A stretch of DNA of 32,887 bases from an uncultured Lachnospiraceae bacterium (GCA_947623185.1 CANQGL010000021.1:1-32887); one strand, 5' to 3'; shown: positions 7,645-17,299, numbered from the stretch's first letter. A program made the numbers and translations. The notes: generated from the letters alone by a model not told the origin.

Positions 7645-8580
7645 TTACCTGTTATCTGTCGCAAAAAGCGCGTTTACAAAATCATCCGCGCTGAATTTCT
7701 GAAGATCGTCGATCTTCTCCCCGACGCCGACGTACTTGACCGGGATGCCGAGTTCGGACTGGATGGCTACTGCGATGCCGCCCTTGGCAGTCCCGTCGAG
7801 CTTCGTGAGGATGATCCCCGTGATGTCGGCCGCCTCCATGAACTCGCGCGCCTGTACGAGCGCGTTCTGGCCGGTCGTCCCGTCGAGGACGACCAGAGTC
7901 TCGCGGTACGCTTCCGGGTACTCGCGGTCGATGATGCGGTTGATCTTTTTCAGTTCCTCCATCAGGTTCTTTTTGTTGTGCAGGCGTCCGGCCGTATCGC
8001 AGATCAGAACGTCCGCGTTCCTCGACTTCGCGGCCGAGATCGCGTCGTAGATGACCGCGGCCGGATCGGAGCCCTCCTGCTGGGCGATGATCTCAACGCC
8101 GGCCCTGTGCGCCCATTCCGTGAGCTGTTCGATCGCGGCTGCGCGGAAGGTGTCCGCCGCCGCCAGTATGACTTTCTTCCCGTCCGCCTTAAGCTGATCG
8201 GCGAGCTTTCCGATCGACGTGGTCTTTCCGACGCCGTTTACGCCGATCACCAGGACCACCGATCTTCTGTTCTCGAATTCGTAGGCGTTCTCGCCGATGT
8301 CCATCTTCTGCCGGATGCTGTCGATCAGGACCTGGCGGCACTCGGACGGGTCCTTGATGTGCTGCTCCCTGACTTTTTCCTTCAGATCCTCGATCACGGA
8401 CATCGTGGTGCGGACGCCGAGGTCGCCCATCAGAAGCGTCTCCTCGAGTTCCTCATAGAAGTCCTCGTCGATCTCGGAATAGCCGGAAAAGATCGAATCC
8501 ATCCCGGAAACGATATTGGCTCTCGTCTTGGCAAGTCCCGCGGCCAGCCGCGCAAAAAAGCCCTGTTTCTTTTCTTCCAT
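7645..8580 (-). CDS. ftsY: Signal recognition particle receptor FtsY
   Basis: This 311-residue SRP GTPase docks ribosome-SRP complexes at the membrane for co-translational insertion. The N domain spans about 20-95. The G domain has P-loop GVNGVGKT (113-120), DTAGR (195-199) and [10 protein letters not shown] (259-268). The long acidic A domain of E. coli FtsY is absent; a short basic/amphipathic N-terminus ([16 protein letters not shown]) may provide membrane contact, as in other Firmicutes. It starts just after the smc stop (15-bp gap) with AGGGGG as ribosome site. The rnc-smc-ftsY order is conserved in Bacillota. Confidence 0.97.
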   Translation of the reverse strand: MEEKKQGFFARLAAGLAKTRANIVSGMDSIFSGYSEIDEDFYEELEETLLMGDLGVRTTMSVIEDLKEKVREQHIKDPSECRQVLIDSIRQKMDIGENAYEFENRRSVVLVIGVNGVGKTTSIGKLADQLKADGKKVILAAADTFRAAAIEQLTEWAHRAGVEIIAQQEGSDPAAVIYDAISAAKSRNADVLICDTAGRLHNKKNLMEELKKINRIIDREYPEAYRETLVVLDGTTGQNALVQAREFMEAADITGIILTKLDGTAKGGIAVAIQSELGIPVKYVGVGEKIDDLQKFSADDFVNALFATDNR

Positions 8581-8595
8581 GCCCGTTTCCCCCTG

Positions 8596-11500
8596 TCATT
8601 CGAGATCGCTCTCGATCAGATTCACGGATACGAGCGCCGATACGCCCTTCTCCTGCATCGTGATCCCGTAGAGCCGGTCGGCCGCCACCATCGTGCCGCG
8701 GCGGTGTGTGATGATGATAAACTGCGTGCGTTTCGACAGTTTCTTTAAGTAGTTTGCGAAGCGGCCCACGTTCGAGTCGTCGAGCGCCGCCTCGATCTCG
8801 TCCAGCAGACAGAACGGGGACGGTTTCAGGTTCTGGATCGCAAACAGCAGCGCGATCGCGGTCAGCGACTTCTCGCCGCCGGACATCTGCATCATATTCT
8901 GCAGCTTCTTGCCCGGAGGCTGGGAAATGATCTGCACGCCCGCCTCCAGAAGGTCCTCGTCCTCCACGAGCTCCAGGGTGCCGTGGCCGCCGCCGAACAG
9001 CTCCTTAAACACCCGGTCGAATTCCTTCCGGATCTCGGCGAACTTCTCGCTGAACTGACTGCGCATCCCCGCGTCCAGATCGGCGATGATGCCGGTCAGG
9101 TCCGCGCGCGCGGCGACGATGTCCGCGTGCTGAACGCTCAGCACGTCGTAGCGGCCGGAGACCTCCTTGTAGTCCTCGATCGCGTTCACGTTGACCGGGC
9201 CGAGGGCCCTGATCTGTTCCCTGCGGTCCGCGACGCCGCGCTTCATCTCGGCCGCCGACGTCATTTTATCGTCACGCAGCTCTTCGGCCGTCGTGTAGGT
9301 CAGCTGGTATTCCGTCCACATGTAATCGACGGACGAGTCTCTCTTCTCTTCCAGGCGTTCGCGCTGATGCTGGAGACGGATCAGATCCTTGTCCAGCTCG
9401 CCGGTCTCTCCCGCGAGCTCGTCGCGCCGGTCGACGCATTTCTTCAGTCTCTCGTTCAGGCTCTCCTTCTCGGCTCCGGCGGCGTCGATCTTTTCCTGAT
9501 GGACGCCCGACTCGGACTCCGAACTGTCTATCAGTTTCTCCAGTTCCCCGATCTGCGATTGTCTGTCCGCGATCTCGTTTTCGGTCGTTTCGATACCGCT
9601 CTCAAGCGCCGTGCGGTCGTTTTTCAGCTTTTCGATCTCGTTTCGGACGCGTTCGATGTTCTCGTCGATGAAGCCGTCGCGCTGCCCGATGCCGTGCGCC
9701 TCGATCTGCACCTGGGAGAGGTGTTCGGAAGCGTTTTTGCTCTCTTCCTTCGCGGTCTCAAGAAGGCCGCCGTTCTCCGAGATTCTTCGGTCGCGCTCCT
9801 CGTTTTCGCGCTCGATGCGGGCGATGTCGTCCGTGATCTTGCCGATGGTCTCCTGGTACGAGAGGATCTGTTTTTCCAGTTCGCCGTATTCCTGATCAAA
9901 ATCCGAGGAGGATTCCCGGATCCCGTCCCGTTTCTCGCGGAGATTCTCAAGATTCAGTGTGGCGGTGTTTTCTTCGATGTATTTGTTCTGCAGCAGCGTG
10001 CGGGTGTATTCGAGCTCGGACTGCTTGTCGTCCCGGTCGCCTTCCAGAAGGACAAGTTCCTTCTGGATGTGGTCGATCCTGCTCAACGCTCCCGTACAGA
10101 CGGTGTCGAGCTCATCCATCTCGCGCTTGCGGCTCAAAAGGCTGCTTGAATTTTTGTACGCGCCGCCGCTTATGGAACCGCCTGGGTTCAAAAGCTCGCC
10201 CTCGAGCGTGACGATGCGCAGGGAATGACGGTATTTCCGGGCGATCGCGACCGCGTTGTCGATCCCGTCGACGACCAGGATCCGTCCCAGCAGATAGTCG
10301 ACGAGGTTATTGTATTCTTTCCGCGCGCTGACAAGATCCTTTGCCAGGCCGACCACGCCCTTTTCATTGAGCGCCTTCGGCTCCGGGAAACCGCCGCGCA
10401 CGGTGATGCCCGAAAGCGGCAGGAAGGTCGCGCGTCCGAACCGGTTCTCCTTCAGATAGCCGATCAGGCGCTTGGCCGTCTCCTCGGTATCGGTGACGAT
10501 GTTCTGGATGCTGCCTCCGAGGGCGGTCTCGACCGCCACCTCGTATTCCTTCGGCGATTCGACCAGATCCGCCACGACGCCGCGGATTCCGCGGACGCTG
10601 TCTCTCTGCTCCATCACGCGGCGGATGCTGTTTCCGTAGCCCTCGTAGCGCTCGGCCAGGTTGCGCAGCGACTCCAGCTTCGTATGCGAGGTATGGTATT
10701 CCTGCTGGCGGTCGTTCAGCTCCTTGTTGAGGGCCGCGATGGACTCGTCGTCCTCTCTGATCCCGAAATCGAGCGTTTCCGCCTCGTCGGTCAGTGATTT
10801 TATCTCCGCCTGAAGCTTTTCGAGTTCTTTTTCCTGGACCGCGATCTGCGCGTTCCACTCTTCCTCGTCGCTTCGTGCGTTCAAAAGCATGTTTGACAGC
10901 TCGGAACGGCGTTTCTGCGCCTGTTCGAGCAGAGTTTCGTACTGTTTCTGATCGGCCGAGCAGCCGGCCTTTTCGTTCAGCGCGGCGATGATCGCGGCCT
11001 TTTCATCCTCGATCGCCTGTTCTAGTTCCGATACGCGCGCAGAAGCATCCTCGTTCGCCTTCTCGGCCTCGCGAAGCTGCTCCGTGATCTTTTCCACCTT
11101 GCCGGACAGCTCGTTCTTCTCGGCCTCGTATCCGCTCTGTTCCGTCTCCTTTTGGGACAGGTCCGCGTCGGTATCCGAGATCCTCTGACGCACATTTTCG
11201 ATATTTTCTTCTCCGGCCCGGATCTGCTCGCGTAAAACGTCGATCTGGCCCCTGTATTTTTCGACGGCCAGGCGGGAATCGCTCCCGGCGTTCTGCTCGG
11301 CGGCGATCGTCTCGTCCAGTTTCCGGATCTCCTCGGAGATGCGGTCGTAGTCTTCCTTCAACCGTTCGGATTCGCTCTTCGCGTTCTCAAGCGACGCTGT
11401 GACGATCGACTCCTTTTCCTGCTGTTCGGTGAGCTGCTTTTCGACGGACGCGATGTCCGCAAGGAACAGGTTCGCGTCGTAGCGCTTGAGTTCGTCGCGC

Positions 11501-12153
11501 AGGCGCAGGTATTCGCGGGCCGTCTCGGCCTGCTTTTTCAGAGGACCGACCTGCTTTTCCAGCTCGCCGAGGATATCGCCGAGGCGCTGCAGTTCGAGGT
11601 CGTTCGCATCGAGTTTCTTTTGCACTTCGGCTTTTCTGCGCTTGAACTTGACGATGCCGGCGGCCTCGTCAAAGAGCTCTCTGCGGTCTTCCGGACGTCC
11701 GCTTAAGATCTTGTCGATCTGGCCCTGCCCGATGATCGAGTATCCCTCTTTTCCGATCCCCGTATCGTAGAACAGCTCGTTGATGTCCTTTAAGCGGCAC
11801 TGGCTGCCGTTTAGGAGATACTCGCTCTCGCCGGAACGGTAGATGCGCCGTGCGACCGTGACCTCGTCGAAGTCGATCGCCAGCGCGTGGTCGGAGTTGT
11901 CGAGCGTGATGGAGACATAGGCGAATCCCTGCGGCTTTCTGGTCTCCGTGCCGGAAAAAATAACATCCTGCATGCTTGAGCTCCGCAGCTGGCGCGTCTT
12001 CTGTTCTCCCAGGACCCAGCGCACCGCGTCGGCGACGTTGCTCTTTCCGCTTCCGTTCGGACCCACGATCCCGGTGATCCCGTTATGAAATTCAAATCTG
12101 ATCTTGTGCGCGAAGGATTTGAACCCCTGCACCTCAATGCTTTTTAAATACAT
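8596..12153 (-). CDS. smc: Chromosome segregation ATPase SMC
   Basis: The protein is 1185 residues, the usual length. Walker A GPNGSGKS is at 31-38, followed by long Glu/Lys-rich coiled coils, a hinge around 510-670 containing NPGGSISGG at its end, a second coiled coil, then the ABC signature SGGEKS at about 1091-1096 and Walker B LLDEIEAALDD at about 1116-1126. With ScpA and ScpB (not in this window) it forms the condensin that organises and segregates chromosomes. The ATG overlaps the rnc stop by 10 bp, with GGGTGGAG upstream, so translation is coupled to rnc. No catalytic residue is missing. Confidence 0.98.
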   Translation of the reverse strand: MYLKSIEVQGFKSFAHKIRFEFHNGITGIVGPNGSGKSNVADAVRWVLGEQKTRQLRSSSMQDVIFSGTETRKPQGFAYVSITLDNSDHALAIDFDEVTVARRIYRSGESEYLLNGSQCRLKDINELFYDTGIGKEGYSIIGQGQIDKILSGRPEDRRELFDEAAGIVKFKRRKAEVQKKLDANDLELQRLGDILGELEKQVGPLKKQAETAREYLRLRDELKRYDANLFLADIASVEKQLTEQQEKESIVTASLENAKSESERLKEDYDRISEEIRKLDETIAAEQNAGSDSRLAVEKYRGQIDVLREQIRAGEENIENVRQRISDTDADLSQKETEQSGYEAEKNELSGKVEKITEQLREAEKANEDASARVSELEQAIEDEKAAIIAALNEKAGCSADQKQYETLLEQAQKRRSELSNMLLNARSDEEEWNAQIAVQEKELEKLQAEIKSLTDEAETLDFGIREDDESIAALNKELNDRQQEYHTSHTKLESLRNLAERYEGYGNSIRRVMEQRDSVRGIRGVVADLVESPKEYEVAVETALGGSIQNIVTDTEETAKRLIGYLKENRFGRATFLPLSGITVRGGFPEPKALNEKGVVGLAKDLVSARKEYNNLVDYLLGRILVVDGIDNAVAIARKYRHSLRIVTLEGELLNPGGSISGGAYKNSSSLLSRKREMDELDTVCTGALSRIDHIQKELVLLEGDRDDKQSELEYTRTLLQNKYIEENTATLNLENLREKRDGIRESSSDFDQEYGELEKQILSYQETIGKITDDIARIERENEERDRRISENGGLLETAKEESKNASEHLSQVQIEAHGIGQRDGFIDENIERVRNEIEKLKNDRTALESGIETTENEIADRQSQIGELEKLIDSSESESGVHQEKIDAAGAEKESLNERLKKCVDRRDELAGETGELDKDLIRLQHQRERLEEKRDSSVDYMWTEYQLTYTTAEELRDDKMTSAAEMKRGVADRREQIRALGPVNVNAIEDYKEVSGRYDVLSVQHADIVAARADLTGIIADLDAGMRSQFSEKFAEIRKEFDRVFKELFGGGHGTLELVEDEDLLEAGVQIISQPPGKKLQNMMQMSGGEKSLTAIALLFAIQNLKPSPFCLLDEIEAALDDSNVGRFANYLKKLSKRTQFIIITHRRGTMVAADRLYGITMQEKGVSALVSVNLIESDLE

Positions 12154-12851
12154 GCTCCACCCATGCCGGTATTATTGATCGTACAGATGCCGTGATACGC
12201 GGCCAGCTGTTCGGCCGCCTTCTTTGAACGTCCCTGCCCGCGGCCGATCTCCCGCCCGTCGAGCAGCGCGCGGATCTCGAAGGTCTTATTGTGGTCCGGA
12301 CCTTCCTCGCGGACCAGCTCGTAGGAAATGCCGGAACCGGCGTGCGACTGCACCAATTCCTGAAGGATCGTTTTGCTATCGTAAAAGAGCTTTTTGTGGT
12401 CGATGTCGTTTAAGACAAAGCGGTAGATGAACTCTTTCGCACTAGCAAGACCACCATCCAGATAGATCGCCCCGATCAGCGCTTCCATCGCGTCCGAGAC
12501 CACGGAGGGGCGCTTCCTGCCGCCGGTCAGATCCTCGCCCTTTCCGAGCAGCAGGTAATCGCCCAGACTGATCGCGCGGGCGCAGAAATCAAGCGCCTGC
12601 TCGCAGACCAGGCTGGCGCGGAGTTTCGTCATCTCTCCCTCCGGCATAGAGGGATAATTTTTAAACAGAAAGTCGCTGGAAACGACCTCCAAAACGGCGT
12701 CGCCCAGGAATTCCAGGCGCTCGTTGCAGCGGGTCTTGTCCCAGTGGCGCTCGTTTGCGTAGGAGCTGTGCGTGAGCGCATGCTCCAAAAGTCCGGGATC
12801 CCCGAATTTATATCCGATCAGGGATTCCAGACGTTCCAACGTGTATTCCAA
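12144..12851 (-). CDS. rnc: Ribonuclease III
   Basis: Double-strand-specific endonuclease for rRNA maturation and mRNA processing. I place the start at the TTG at 12849-12851: AAAGGAG (12858-12864) lies 6 nt upstream, the resulting 235 residues (EYTLERLESLIGY...) match the family length, and the longer frame adds 25 non-conserved residues from another TTG. The signature NERLEFLGDAV begins at N43, with catalytic E47 and D51; the second pair is D120 and E123 in SDAMEALIG. A double-stranded RNA-binding domain fills about 160-230. It overlaps smc by 10 bp. A terminator-like hairpin separates it from acpP, which together with the TTG start suggests low expression relative to acpP. Confidence 0.96.
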   Translation of the reverse strand: MEYTLERLESLIGYKFGDPGLLEHALTHSSYANERHWDKTRCNERLEFLGDAVLEVVSSDFLFKNYPSMPEGEMTKLRASLVCEQALDFCARAISLGDYLLLGKGEDLTGGRKRPSVVSDAMEALIGAIYLDGGLASAKEFIYRFVLNDIDHKKLFYDSKTILQELVQSHAGSGISYELVREEGPDHNKTFEIRALLDGREIGRGQGRSKKAAEQLAAYHGICTINNTGMGGACI

Positions 12852-12910
12852 GTCGTTCTCCTTTCCGGAATCAGACGCCCGTATGAGAAAACCGGGCCTT
12901 ACAGGGAAAG

Positions 12911-12939
12911 AAAGGCGCCGCCGCAACAGGCAGCACCTT
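12911..12939 (-). terminator. Intrinsic terminator or attenuator between acpP and rnc
   Basis: On the minus strand AAGGTGCTGCC pairs with GGCGGCGCCTT (11 bp with two G-U pairs) around the loop TGTTGC, followed by TCTTT. It lies about 20 bp after the acpP stop. Partial termination here would make acpP more abundant than rnc-smc-ftsY, matching the high need for acyl carrier protein. Confidence 0.7.
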
Positions 12940-12958
12940 GACGTATTCCTTAAATTTA

Positions 12959-13186
12959 TCAGTTCAGAGCGTTTTTGATCTGCTCAACGGCTTCGCCTAC
13001 GGTCGAGATGTGTTCCGCCGTCTCGGTCGGGATCTCGATATCGAATTCCTCCTCGATCCCCATGATGATCTGGAACAGATCGAGGGAATCGGCCCCGAGA
13101 TCCTCGAACGTCGTATTCATCCCGATCTCCTCCGGTTCGACGTTCAGAACCTCCGCAATGATCTGCTGTAATTTCTCAAATTCCAT
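12959..13186 (-). CDS. acpP: Acyl carrier protein
   Basis: A 75-residue acidic protein. The phosphopantetheine attachment site is S34 in LGADSLDLFQ, and the helix II/III pattern (EEEFDIEIP) is typical. It carries acyl chains as thioesters during type II fatty acid synthesis and supplies them to PlsX, which is encoded immediately upstream. GGAG lies 6 nt before the ATG. In many Bacillota fabD and fabG lie between plsX and acpP; here they are absent. Confidence 0.97.
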   Translation of the reverse strand: MEFEKLQQIIAEVLNVEPEEIGMNTTFEDLGADSLDLFQIIMGIEEEFDIEIPTETAEHISTVGEAVEQIKNALN

Positions 13187-13210
13187 AGTTCTCCATCCTC
13201 TCTTGCTTTT

Positions 13211-14236
13211 TCACTCATTCTCCTGCTTATTTATATTTCTCTCCGCGGCCAGACATTCGCTGATCTTATCGTTTATCGACTGTTCGCGGAAAGAAATACA
13301 CTGGATAACGGAATTTCGGATCTCATTTGCCTTTGCGTTCCCGTGCGTTTTCACGACGAGCCCTTTCAGTCCGAGGAGCGGCGCCCCGCCGTAGCTGGTG
13401 GCGTCAAAGCTCTTCATGGTCTCCTTCAGGGCGGGTTTGATGAGCAGCGCGCCGATCTTGCTTCGTAGCGAAGTCATAAGGCCCTGCTTGACCTTCGAGA
13501 TCAGGACCGCTCCCAGCCCCTCGTAGAGCTTTAAGATCACATTCCCCACGAACGCCTCGCAGACGATCACGTCCGCGCCGCCGTGCGGGATCTCGCGCGC
13601 CTCGATGCTGCCGATGAAATTGATGTCGCCGCACTGTTTCAGAAGCGGGTACGTCTCCTTGACGAGCGCATTGCCCTTTTCCTCCTCCGCGCCGATGTTG
13701 ACGATCGCCACGCGCGGGTTTTTGACGCCGACCACATGCTCCATATAGATCGAGCCCATGCGGGCGAACTGGACAAGGTGCGACGGGCGCGCGTCGACGT
13801 TGGCCCCGCAGTCGATCAGAAGCGATACGCCGGTCTCGGTCGGGATCAGCGGCGCAAGCGGGGGCCGCTCGACGCCCCGGATCCGGCCCACGATCACCTG
13901 TCCTCCCACAAGGATCGCGCCCGAACTTCCGGCGGACACAAAGCCGTCCGCCTCGCCAGCGCGGACCATGTTCATGCCGACCACGATCGACGAATCCTTT
14001 TTCCTGCGGATCGCGTTGACCGGCGGTTCCCCGGTCTCGATCACTTCGGTGGCGTTGCGGATCTCGATCTGTTCCTTCTTATAGGAATACGGTTCCAGTT
14101 CGTTTCGGATCACCTCTTCGCGGCCGATCAGACAGACCGTGATGTCCTGCCTCATATTTACCGCTTCGACCGCGCCCTTTACGGTCTCCTTCGGCGCGTT
14201 GTCGCCGCCCATGGCGTCAACTGCAATGCGGATCAT
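13211..14236 (-). CDS. plsX: Phosphate acyltransferase PlsX
   Basis: This 341-residue soluble enzyme converts acyl-ACP plus phosphate to acyl-phosphate, the acyl donor for PlsY in phosphatidic acid synthesis. The N-terminal MIRIAVDAMGGDNAP and the glycine-rich VSAGSSGAILVGG (about 100-112) are family signatures. It starts the plsX-acpP-rnc-smc-ftsY run and has a good promoter at 14295-14323. In many Firmicutes yceD-rpmF lies directly upstream; in this genome yceD-rpmF sits about 11 kb away, downstream of tsf, and gatB is the upstream neighbour instead. No FapR-type operator was recognised. Confidence 0.96.
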   Translation of the reverse strand: MIRIAVDAMGGDNAPKETVKGAVEAVNMRQDITVCLIGREEVIRNELEPYSYKKEQIEIRNATEVIETGEPPVNAIRRKKDSSIVVGMNMVRAGEADGFVSAGSSGAILVGGQVIVGRIRGVERPPLAPLIPTETGVSLLIDCGANVDARPSHLVQFARMGSIYMEHVVGVKNPRVAIVNIGAEEEKGNALVKETYPLLKQCGDINFIGSIEAREIPHGGADVIVCEAFVGNVILKLYEGLGAVLISKVKQGLMTSLRSKIGALLIKPALKETMKSFDATSYGGAPLLGLKGLVVKTHGNAKANEIRNSVIQCISFREQSINDKISECLAAERNINKQENE

Positions 14237-14254
14237 TCTGTCATCCCTTTCGCA

Positions 14255-14283
14255 TGCCGGGCGGTATCAGCCGTTTCCCGGCA
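14255..14283 (-). promoter_or_regulatory. Hairpin in the plsX 5' leader
   Basis: The minus strand has TGCCGGG, then AAA, CGG, CTGATA, CCG, then CCCGGCA. The outer 7 bp and the inner 3 bp form one nested hairpin lying between the predicted start of transcription (about 14288) and the plsX ribosome site. There is no T tract, so it is not a terminator. Role unknown. Confidence 0.5.
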
Positions 14284-14294
14284 AATCTACAAAT

Positions 14295-14323
14295 ACCATA
14301 GCAGAAAAACACGGGAAAAGCAA
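14295..14323 (-). promoter_or_regulatory. plsX operon promoter
   Basis: Minus strand: -35 TTGCTT (14318-14323), 17-bp spacer, -10 TATGGT (14295-14300) preceded by TGC, an extended -10. It sits in the 95-bp gap between gatB and plsX and should drive the long lipid/segregation operon. Confidence 0.7.
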
Positions 14324-14331
14324 CTGATTTT

Positions 14332-15768
14332 TTATTGTTTGGACAAAAGGTTTCTGAGCGCCTCGTTCGCCTGCGCCGGATCCGCTTTTCCGTGCATCTC
14401 GCGCATGATCTGGCCCACGAGGAATCCGAGGACCTTTTCCTTTCCTTCCCTGTACTCCGCGACGGCCTTCGGGTTCGCATCGAGCACCCGTTTCGCCGTT
14501 TCCGCAAGCAGTCCGGCGTCGTTTTCGACCTTGAGGCCGTGCGCTTCCACATACGCCTCCGGGTCCGCGTTTTCCGCAAACATCGCCGCGAACACTTCCT
14601 TCGCGCTCCGGTTGTTGACGACGCCCCGCTCGGCGAGCCCGATCAGCTTCGCCAGGCTTTCGGGTGCAAAGCGGATCGAGGAGGCCTCCTGTTCGCTCTC
14701 CTTCAGAAGGCGCAGCGTCTCGCCCGTCAGCCAGTTCGCCGCTTTCTTCGGCGCGGCTCCGGCCGCTATCGTTCCCTCGAAGAACTCCGCCAGCGCCTTG
14801 TCCGCCGTAAGGAGTCCGGCGTCGTATGCGCTCAGCCCGTATTCGCTCTGATACCGCGCGGCCTTTGCCTCCTTCAGTTCGGGCAGGTCGGCCTTTATCT
14901 GTTCGATCCACGCATCCGGGATGCGGATGGGCGGCAGATCCGGATCCGGAAAATACCGGTAGTCCTTGGCGTCCTCCTTGGAGCGCATCGCGTGTGAGGA
15001 TTCCTTGTTGTCATCCCAGCGCCTCGTCTCCTGAACGACGGGACGTCCCTCCTCCAGAAGTTCGATCTGGCGCTCCCGCTCGCCTTCGATGGCGCGCGCG
15101 ATGGCTTTTAGGGAGTTCAGGTTCTTCATTTCGGTCCTGGTCCCGTAGGTCTTGCTCCCGGCCTCGCGCACGGACAGGTTCACGTCGGCCCGCATGGATC
15201 CCTCCTGCAGGCGGCAGTCGGACACTCCGAGGTAGCGCATGGTCGACTGCAGGTGCTCCAGATAGGCGATGACTTCCTCGGCGCTCCGCATATCCGGCTC
15301 TGAGACGATCTCGATGAGCGGTACCCCGCTGCGGTTGTAATCGACCAGCGAGCTGTCGGTCCACTCGTCGTGGACGAGCTTGCCCGCGTCCTCCTCCATA
15401 TGGATCTCATGGATCCCGACCCGCTTTTTCCCGTTCGGCAGATCGAGCTCCGCGTACCCGTCGTGACAGATCGGAAGATAGAGCTGCGAGATCTGATAGT
15501 TCTGCGGGTTGTCGGGATAGAAATAGTTCTTGCGGTCGAACTTGCAGTACCGGTTGATCTCGCAGTTGAGGGCCAGACCCGCCCGCAGCGCAAATTCCAC
15601 CACTTTGCGGTTAAGGACCGGCAGCGAGCCCGGCATCCCGGTGCAGACCGGGCAGACGTGCGTGTTCGGGGCCGCGCCGAAATCCGTGCGGCATCCGCAG
15701 AAGATCTTCGTCCGGGTGGCGAGCTCCACATGGACTTCCAGACCGATCACTGTCTCGTACTGTTTCAT
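14332..15768 (-). CDS. gatB: Aspartyl/glutamyl-tRNA amidotransferase subunit B
   Basis: The protein is 478 residues from the ATG at 15766-15768, which has AAAGGAG 8 nt upstream; the longer frame needs a GTG overlapping that site. GatB binds Glu-tRNA(Gln) or Asp-tRNA(Asn), activates the carboxylate with ATP and receives ammonia from GatA. The N-terminal signature YETVIGLEVHVEL is present, as are the zinc-type cysteines C24, C26, C39 and C42. The C-terminal third is the helical/YqeY-like tRNA-binding tail (GLLTADKALAEFFE onward). Its ATG overlaps the gatA stop as ATGA, so the two are translationally coupled. No terminator was seen after it; the plsX promoter follows directly. Confidence 0.97.
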   Translation of the reverse strand: MKQYETVIGLEVHVELATRTKIFCGCRTDFGAAPNTHVCPVCTGMPGSLPVLNRKVVEFALRAGLALNCEINRYCKFDRKNYFYPDNPQNYQISQLYLPICHDGYAELDLPNGKKRVGIHEIHMEEDAGKLVHDEWTDSSLVDYNRSGVPLIEIVSEPDMRSAEEVIAYLEHLQSTMRYLGVSDCRLQEGSMRADVNLSVREAGSKTYGTRTEMKNLNSLKAIARAIEGERERQIELLEEGRPVVQETRRWDDNKESSHAMRSKEDAKDYRYFPDPDLPPIRIPDAWIEQIKADLPELKEAKAARYQSEYGLSAYDAGLLTADKALAEFFEGTIAAGAAPKKAANWLTGETLRLLKESEQEASSIRFAPESLAKLIGLAERGVVNNRSAKEVFAAMFAENADPEAYVEAHGLKVENDAGLLAETAKRVLDANPKAVAEYREGKEKVLGFLVGQIMREMHGKADPAQANEALRNLLSKQ

Positions 15769-17288
15769 CTTGCGCACTCCTTTCCCGTATGGGCCGCTTC
15801 TTCCGCCCCGCCGCAGACGGAAACGGGCCGCGTAAAGCGCGTCTCCCCATCCGCGGCGCGCGCCGCTTCGATCGCCGCGCCGGCCGTAAACAGTTTCTTT
15901 TCCGCGAAGCAGTCCCCGATCAGCTGCACGCCGACCGGAAGTCCGAGACCGTTCACCGTGCAGGGTACGGAAAGTCCCGGCAGTCCGGCAAGGTTGACGG
16001 CCACCGTGTATATGTCGCTCAGGTACATTTTCATCGGATCCGAGAGCGACGTGCCCAGTTTCGGCGCGGCCGTCGGGGCCGCGGGGCCGAGGATAATGTC
16101 GAAGCGGGAGAACGCGTCGTCGAACGCCCGCTTGATGAGCGCCTTGACGCGCAGCGCCTTCAGATAATAGGCGTCGTAGTAACCCGAACTCAGGACGAAC
16201 GAGCCGAGCATGATGCGCCGCTTCACTTCCTCGCCGAATCCCTCGGAGCGGCTGCGCTTGTACATGTCGTGAAGCCCTTCGTACTCCGCCGCGCGGTAGC
16301 CGTATTTCACGCCGTCGAACCGTTCCAGGTTCGAGCTGGCCTCGGCCGAGGCGATAACGTAGTACGTCGGGATCGTGTATTCCATCAGGCCGAGATCGAA
16401 ACAGTCTACCGTCGCCCCGGCGTCCTTAAGCCACTCCGCCGCCCGGCCGACCGCGTCTCGCACGTCGGGATCGAGGCCGTCGGACAGGTACTCGTTCGGG
16501 ATGCCGATCCTGAGGCCGCGCGGACTGTCTCCGAGCGCGGACATAAAATCCGTGTCGCCGCGCTTTACGGATGTGCTGTCCTTTTCATCATGCGCTGCGA
16601 TCACGGAAAGGAGCGCGGCGCAGTCGGAAACGCTGCGTCCGATCGGGCCGATCTGGTCGAGCGAGGACGCGTAGGCGATCAGTCCGTAGCGGGAAACGGT
16701 CCCGTAGGTCGGCTTGATGCCGGCCACGCCGCAGTAGGAGCTCGGCTGCCGGATCGAACCGCCGGTATCGGAGCCGAGCGCCGCAAAGCACTCGCCCGCG
16801 GCCACGGCCGCGCAGGAACCGCCCGAGGAGCCGCCGGGGACATGGCCGGTGTTCCACGGGTTCTTCGTCACCGCGAACGCGGACGTCTCGGTCGTGCTTC
16901 CCATTGCAAATTCGTCCATGTTCGTCTTTCCTAAAATGACCATCCCGGCGTCTTCCAGAAGCTTCACCGCGGTCGCATCGTAAAACGGCACGAAGTTTTC
17001 AAGGATGCGGGAGGCGCAGGTCGTCCGCGTCCCATTCGTGCAGATGTTGTCCTTCACGGCGACGGGAACGCCGGCCAGCGGTCCCGCATAGCGTCCGCTC
17101 CGGATGCCGTCCTCCACCTCGCGCGCCCGCTCAAGCGCCTTCTCGGGTTCCACCGTAAGGAACGCGCCGACCGCACGTTCACTCGCGCCGATCCGTTCGA
17201 GAGAGGCTTTGACCGCCTCGGTCACGCCGATCTCTCCAAGCTTTATCTTTTCGGCAAGCTCCGTTGCCGTATGATCCGTTATATGCAT
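15765..17288 (-). CDS. gatA: Aspartyl/glutamyl-tRNA amidotransferase subunit A (glutaminase)
   Basis: A 507-residue amidase-signature enzyme that hydrolyses glutamine and channels ammonia to GatB. The catalytic triad is visible as K79 (VPVAVKDN), S154 (PGGSSGGS) and S178 (GSDTGGSIRQP), at the same numbers as in the S. aureus enzyme as I recall it. The C-terminus runs roughly 20 residues beyond the usual end (PVSVCGGAEEAAHTGKECAR), an extension created by reading into the gatB start. AGGAGG lies ahead of the ATG. It follows gatC by 11 bp. Confidence 0.97.
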   Translation of the reverse strand: MHITDHTATELAEKIKLGEIGVTEAVKASLERIGASERAVGAFLTVEPEKALERAREVEDGIRSGRYAGPLAGVPVAVKDNICTNGTRTTCASRILENFVPFYDATAVKLLEDAGMVILGKTNMDEFAMGSTTETSAFAVTKNPWNTGHVPGGSSGGSCAAVAAGECFAALGSDTGGSIRQPSSYCGVAGIKPTYGTVSRYGLIAYASSLDQIGPIGRSVSDCAALLSVIAAHDEKDSTSVKRGDTDFMSALGDSPRGLRIGIPNEYLSDGLDPDVRDAVGRAAEWLKDAGATVDCFDLGLMEYTIPTYYVIASAEASSNLERFDGVKYGYRAAEYEGLHDMYKRSRSEGFGEEVKRRIMLGSFVLSSGYYDAYYLKALRVKALIKRAFDDAFSRFDIILGPAAPTAAPKLGTSLSDPMKMYLSDIYTVAVNLAGLPGLSVPCTVNGLGLPVGVQLIGDCFAEKKLFTAGAAIEAARAADGETRFTRPVSVCGGAEEAAHTGKECAR

Positions 17289-17299
17289 TGCGTGACCTC

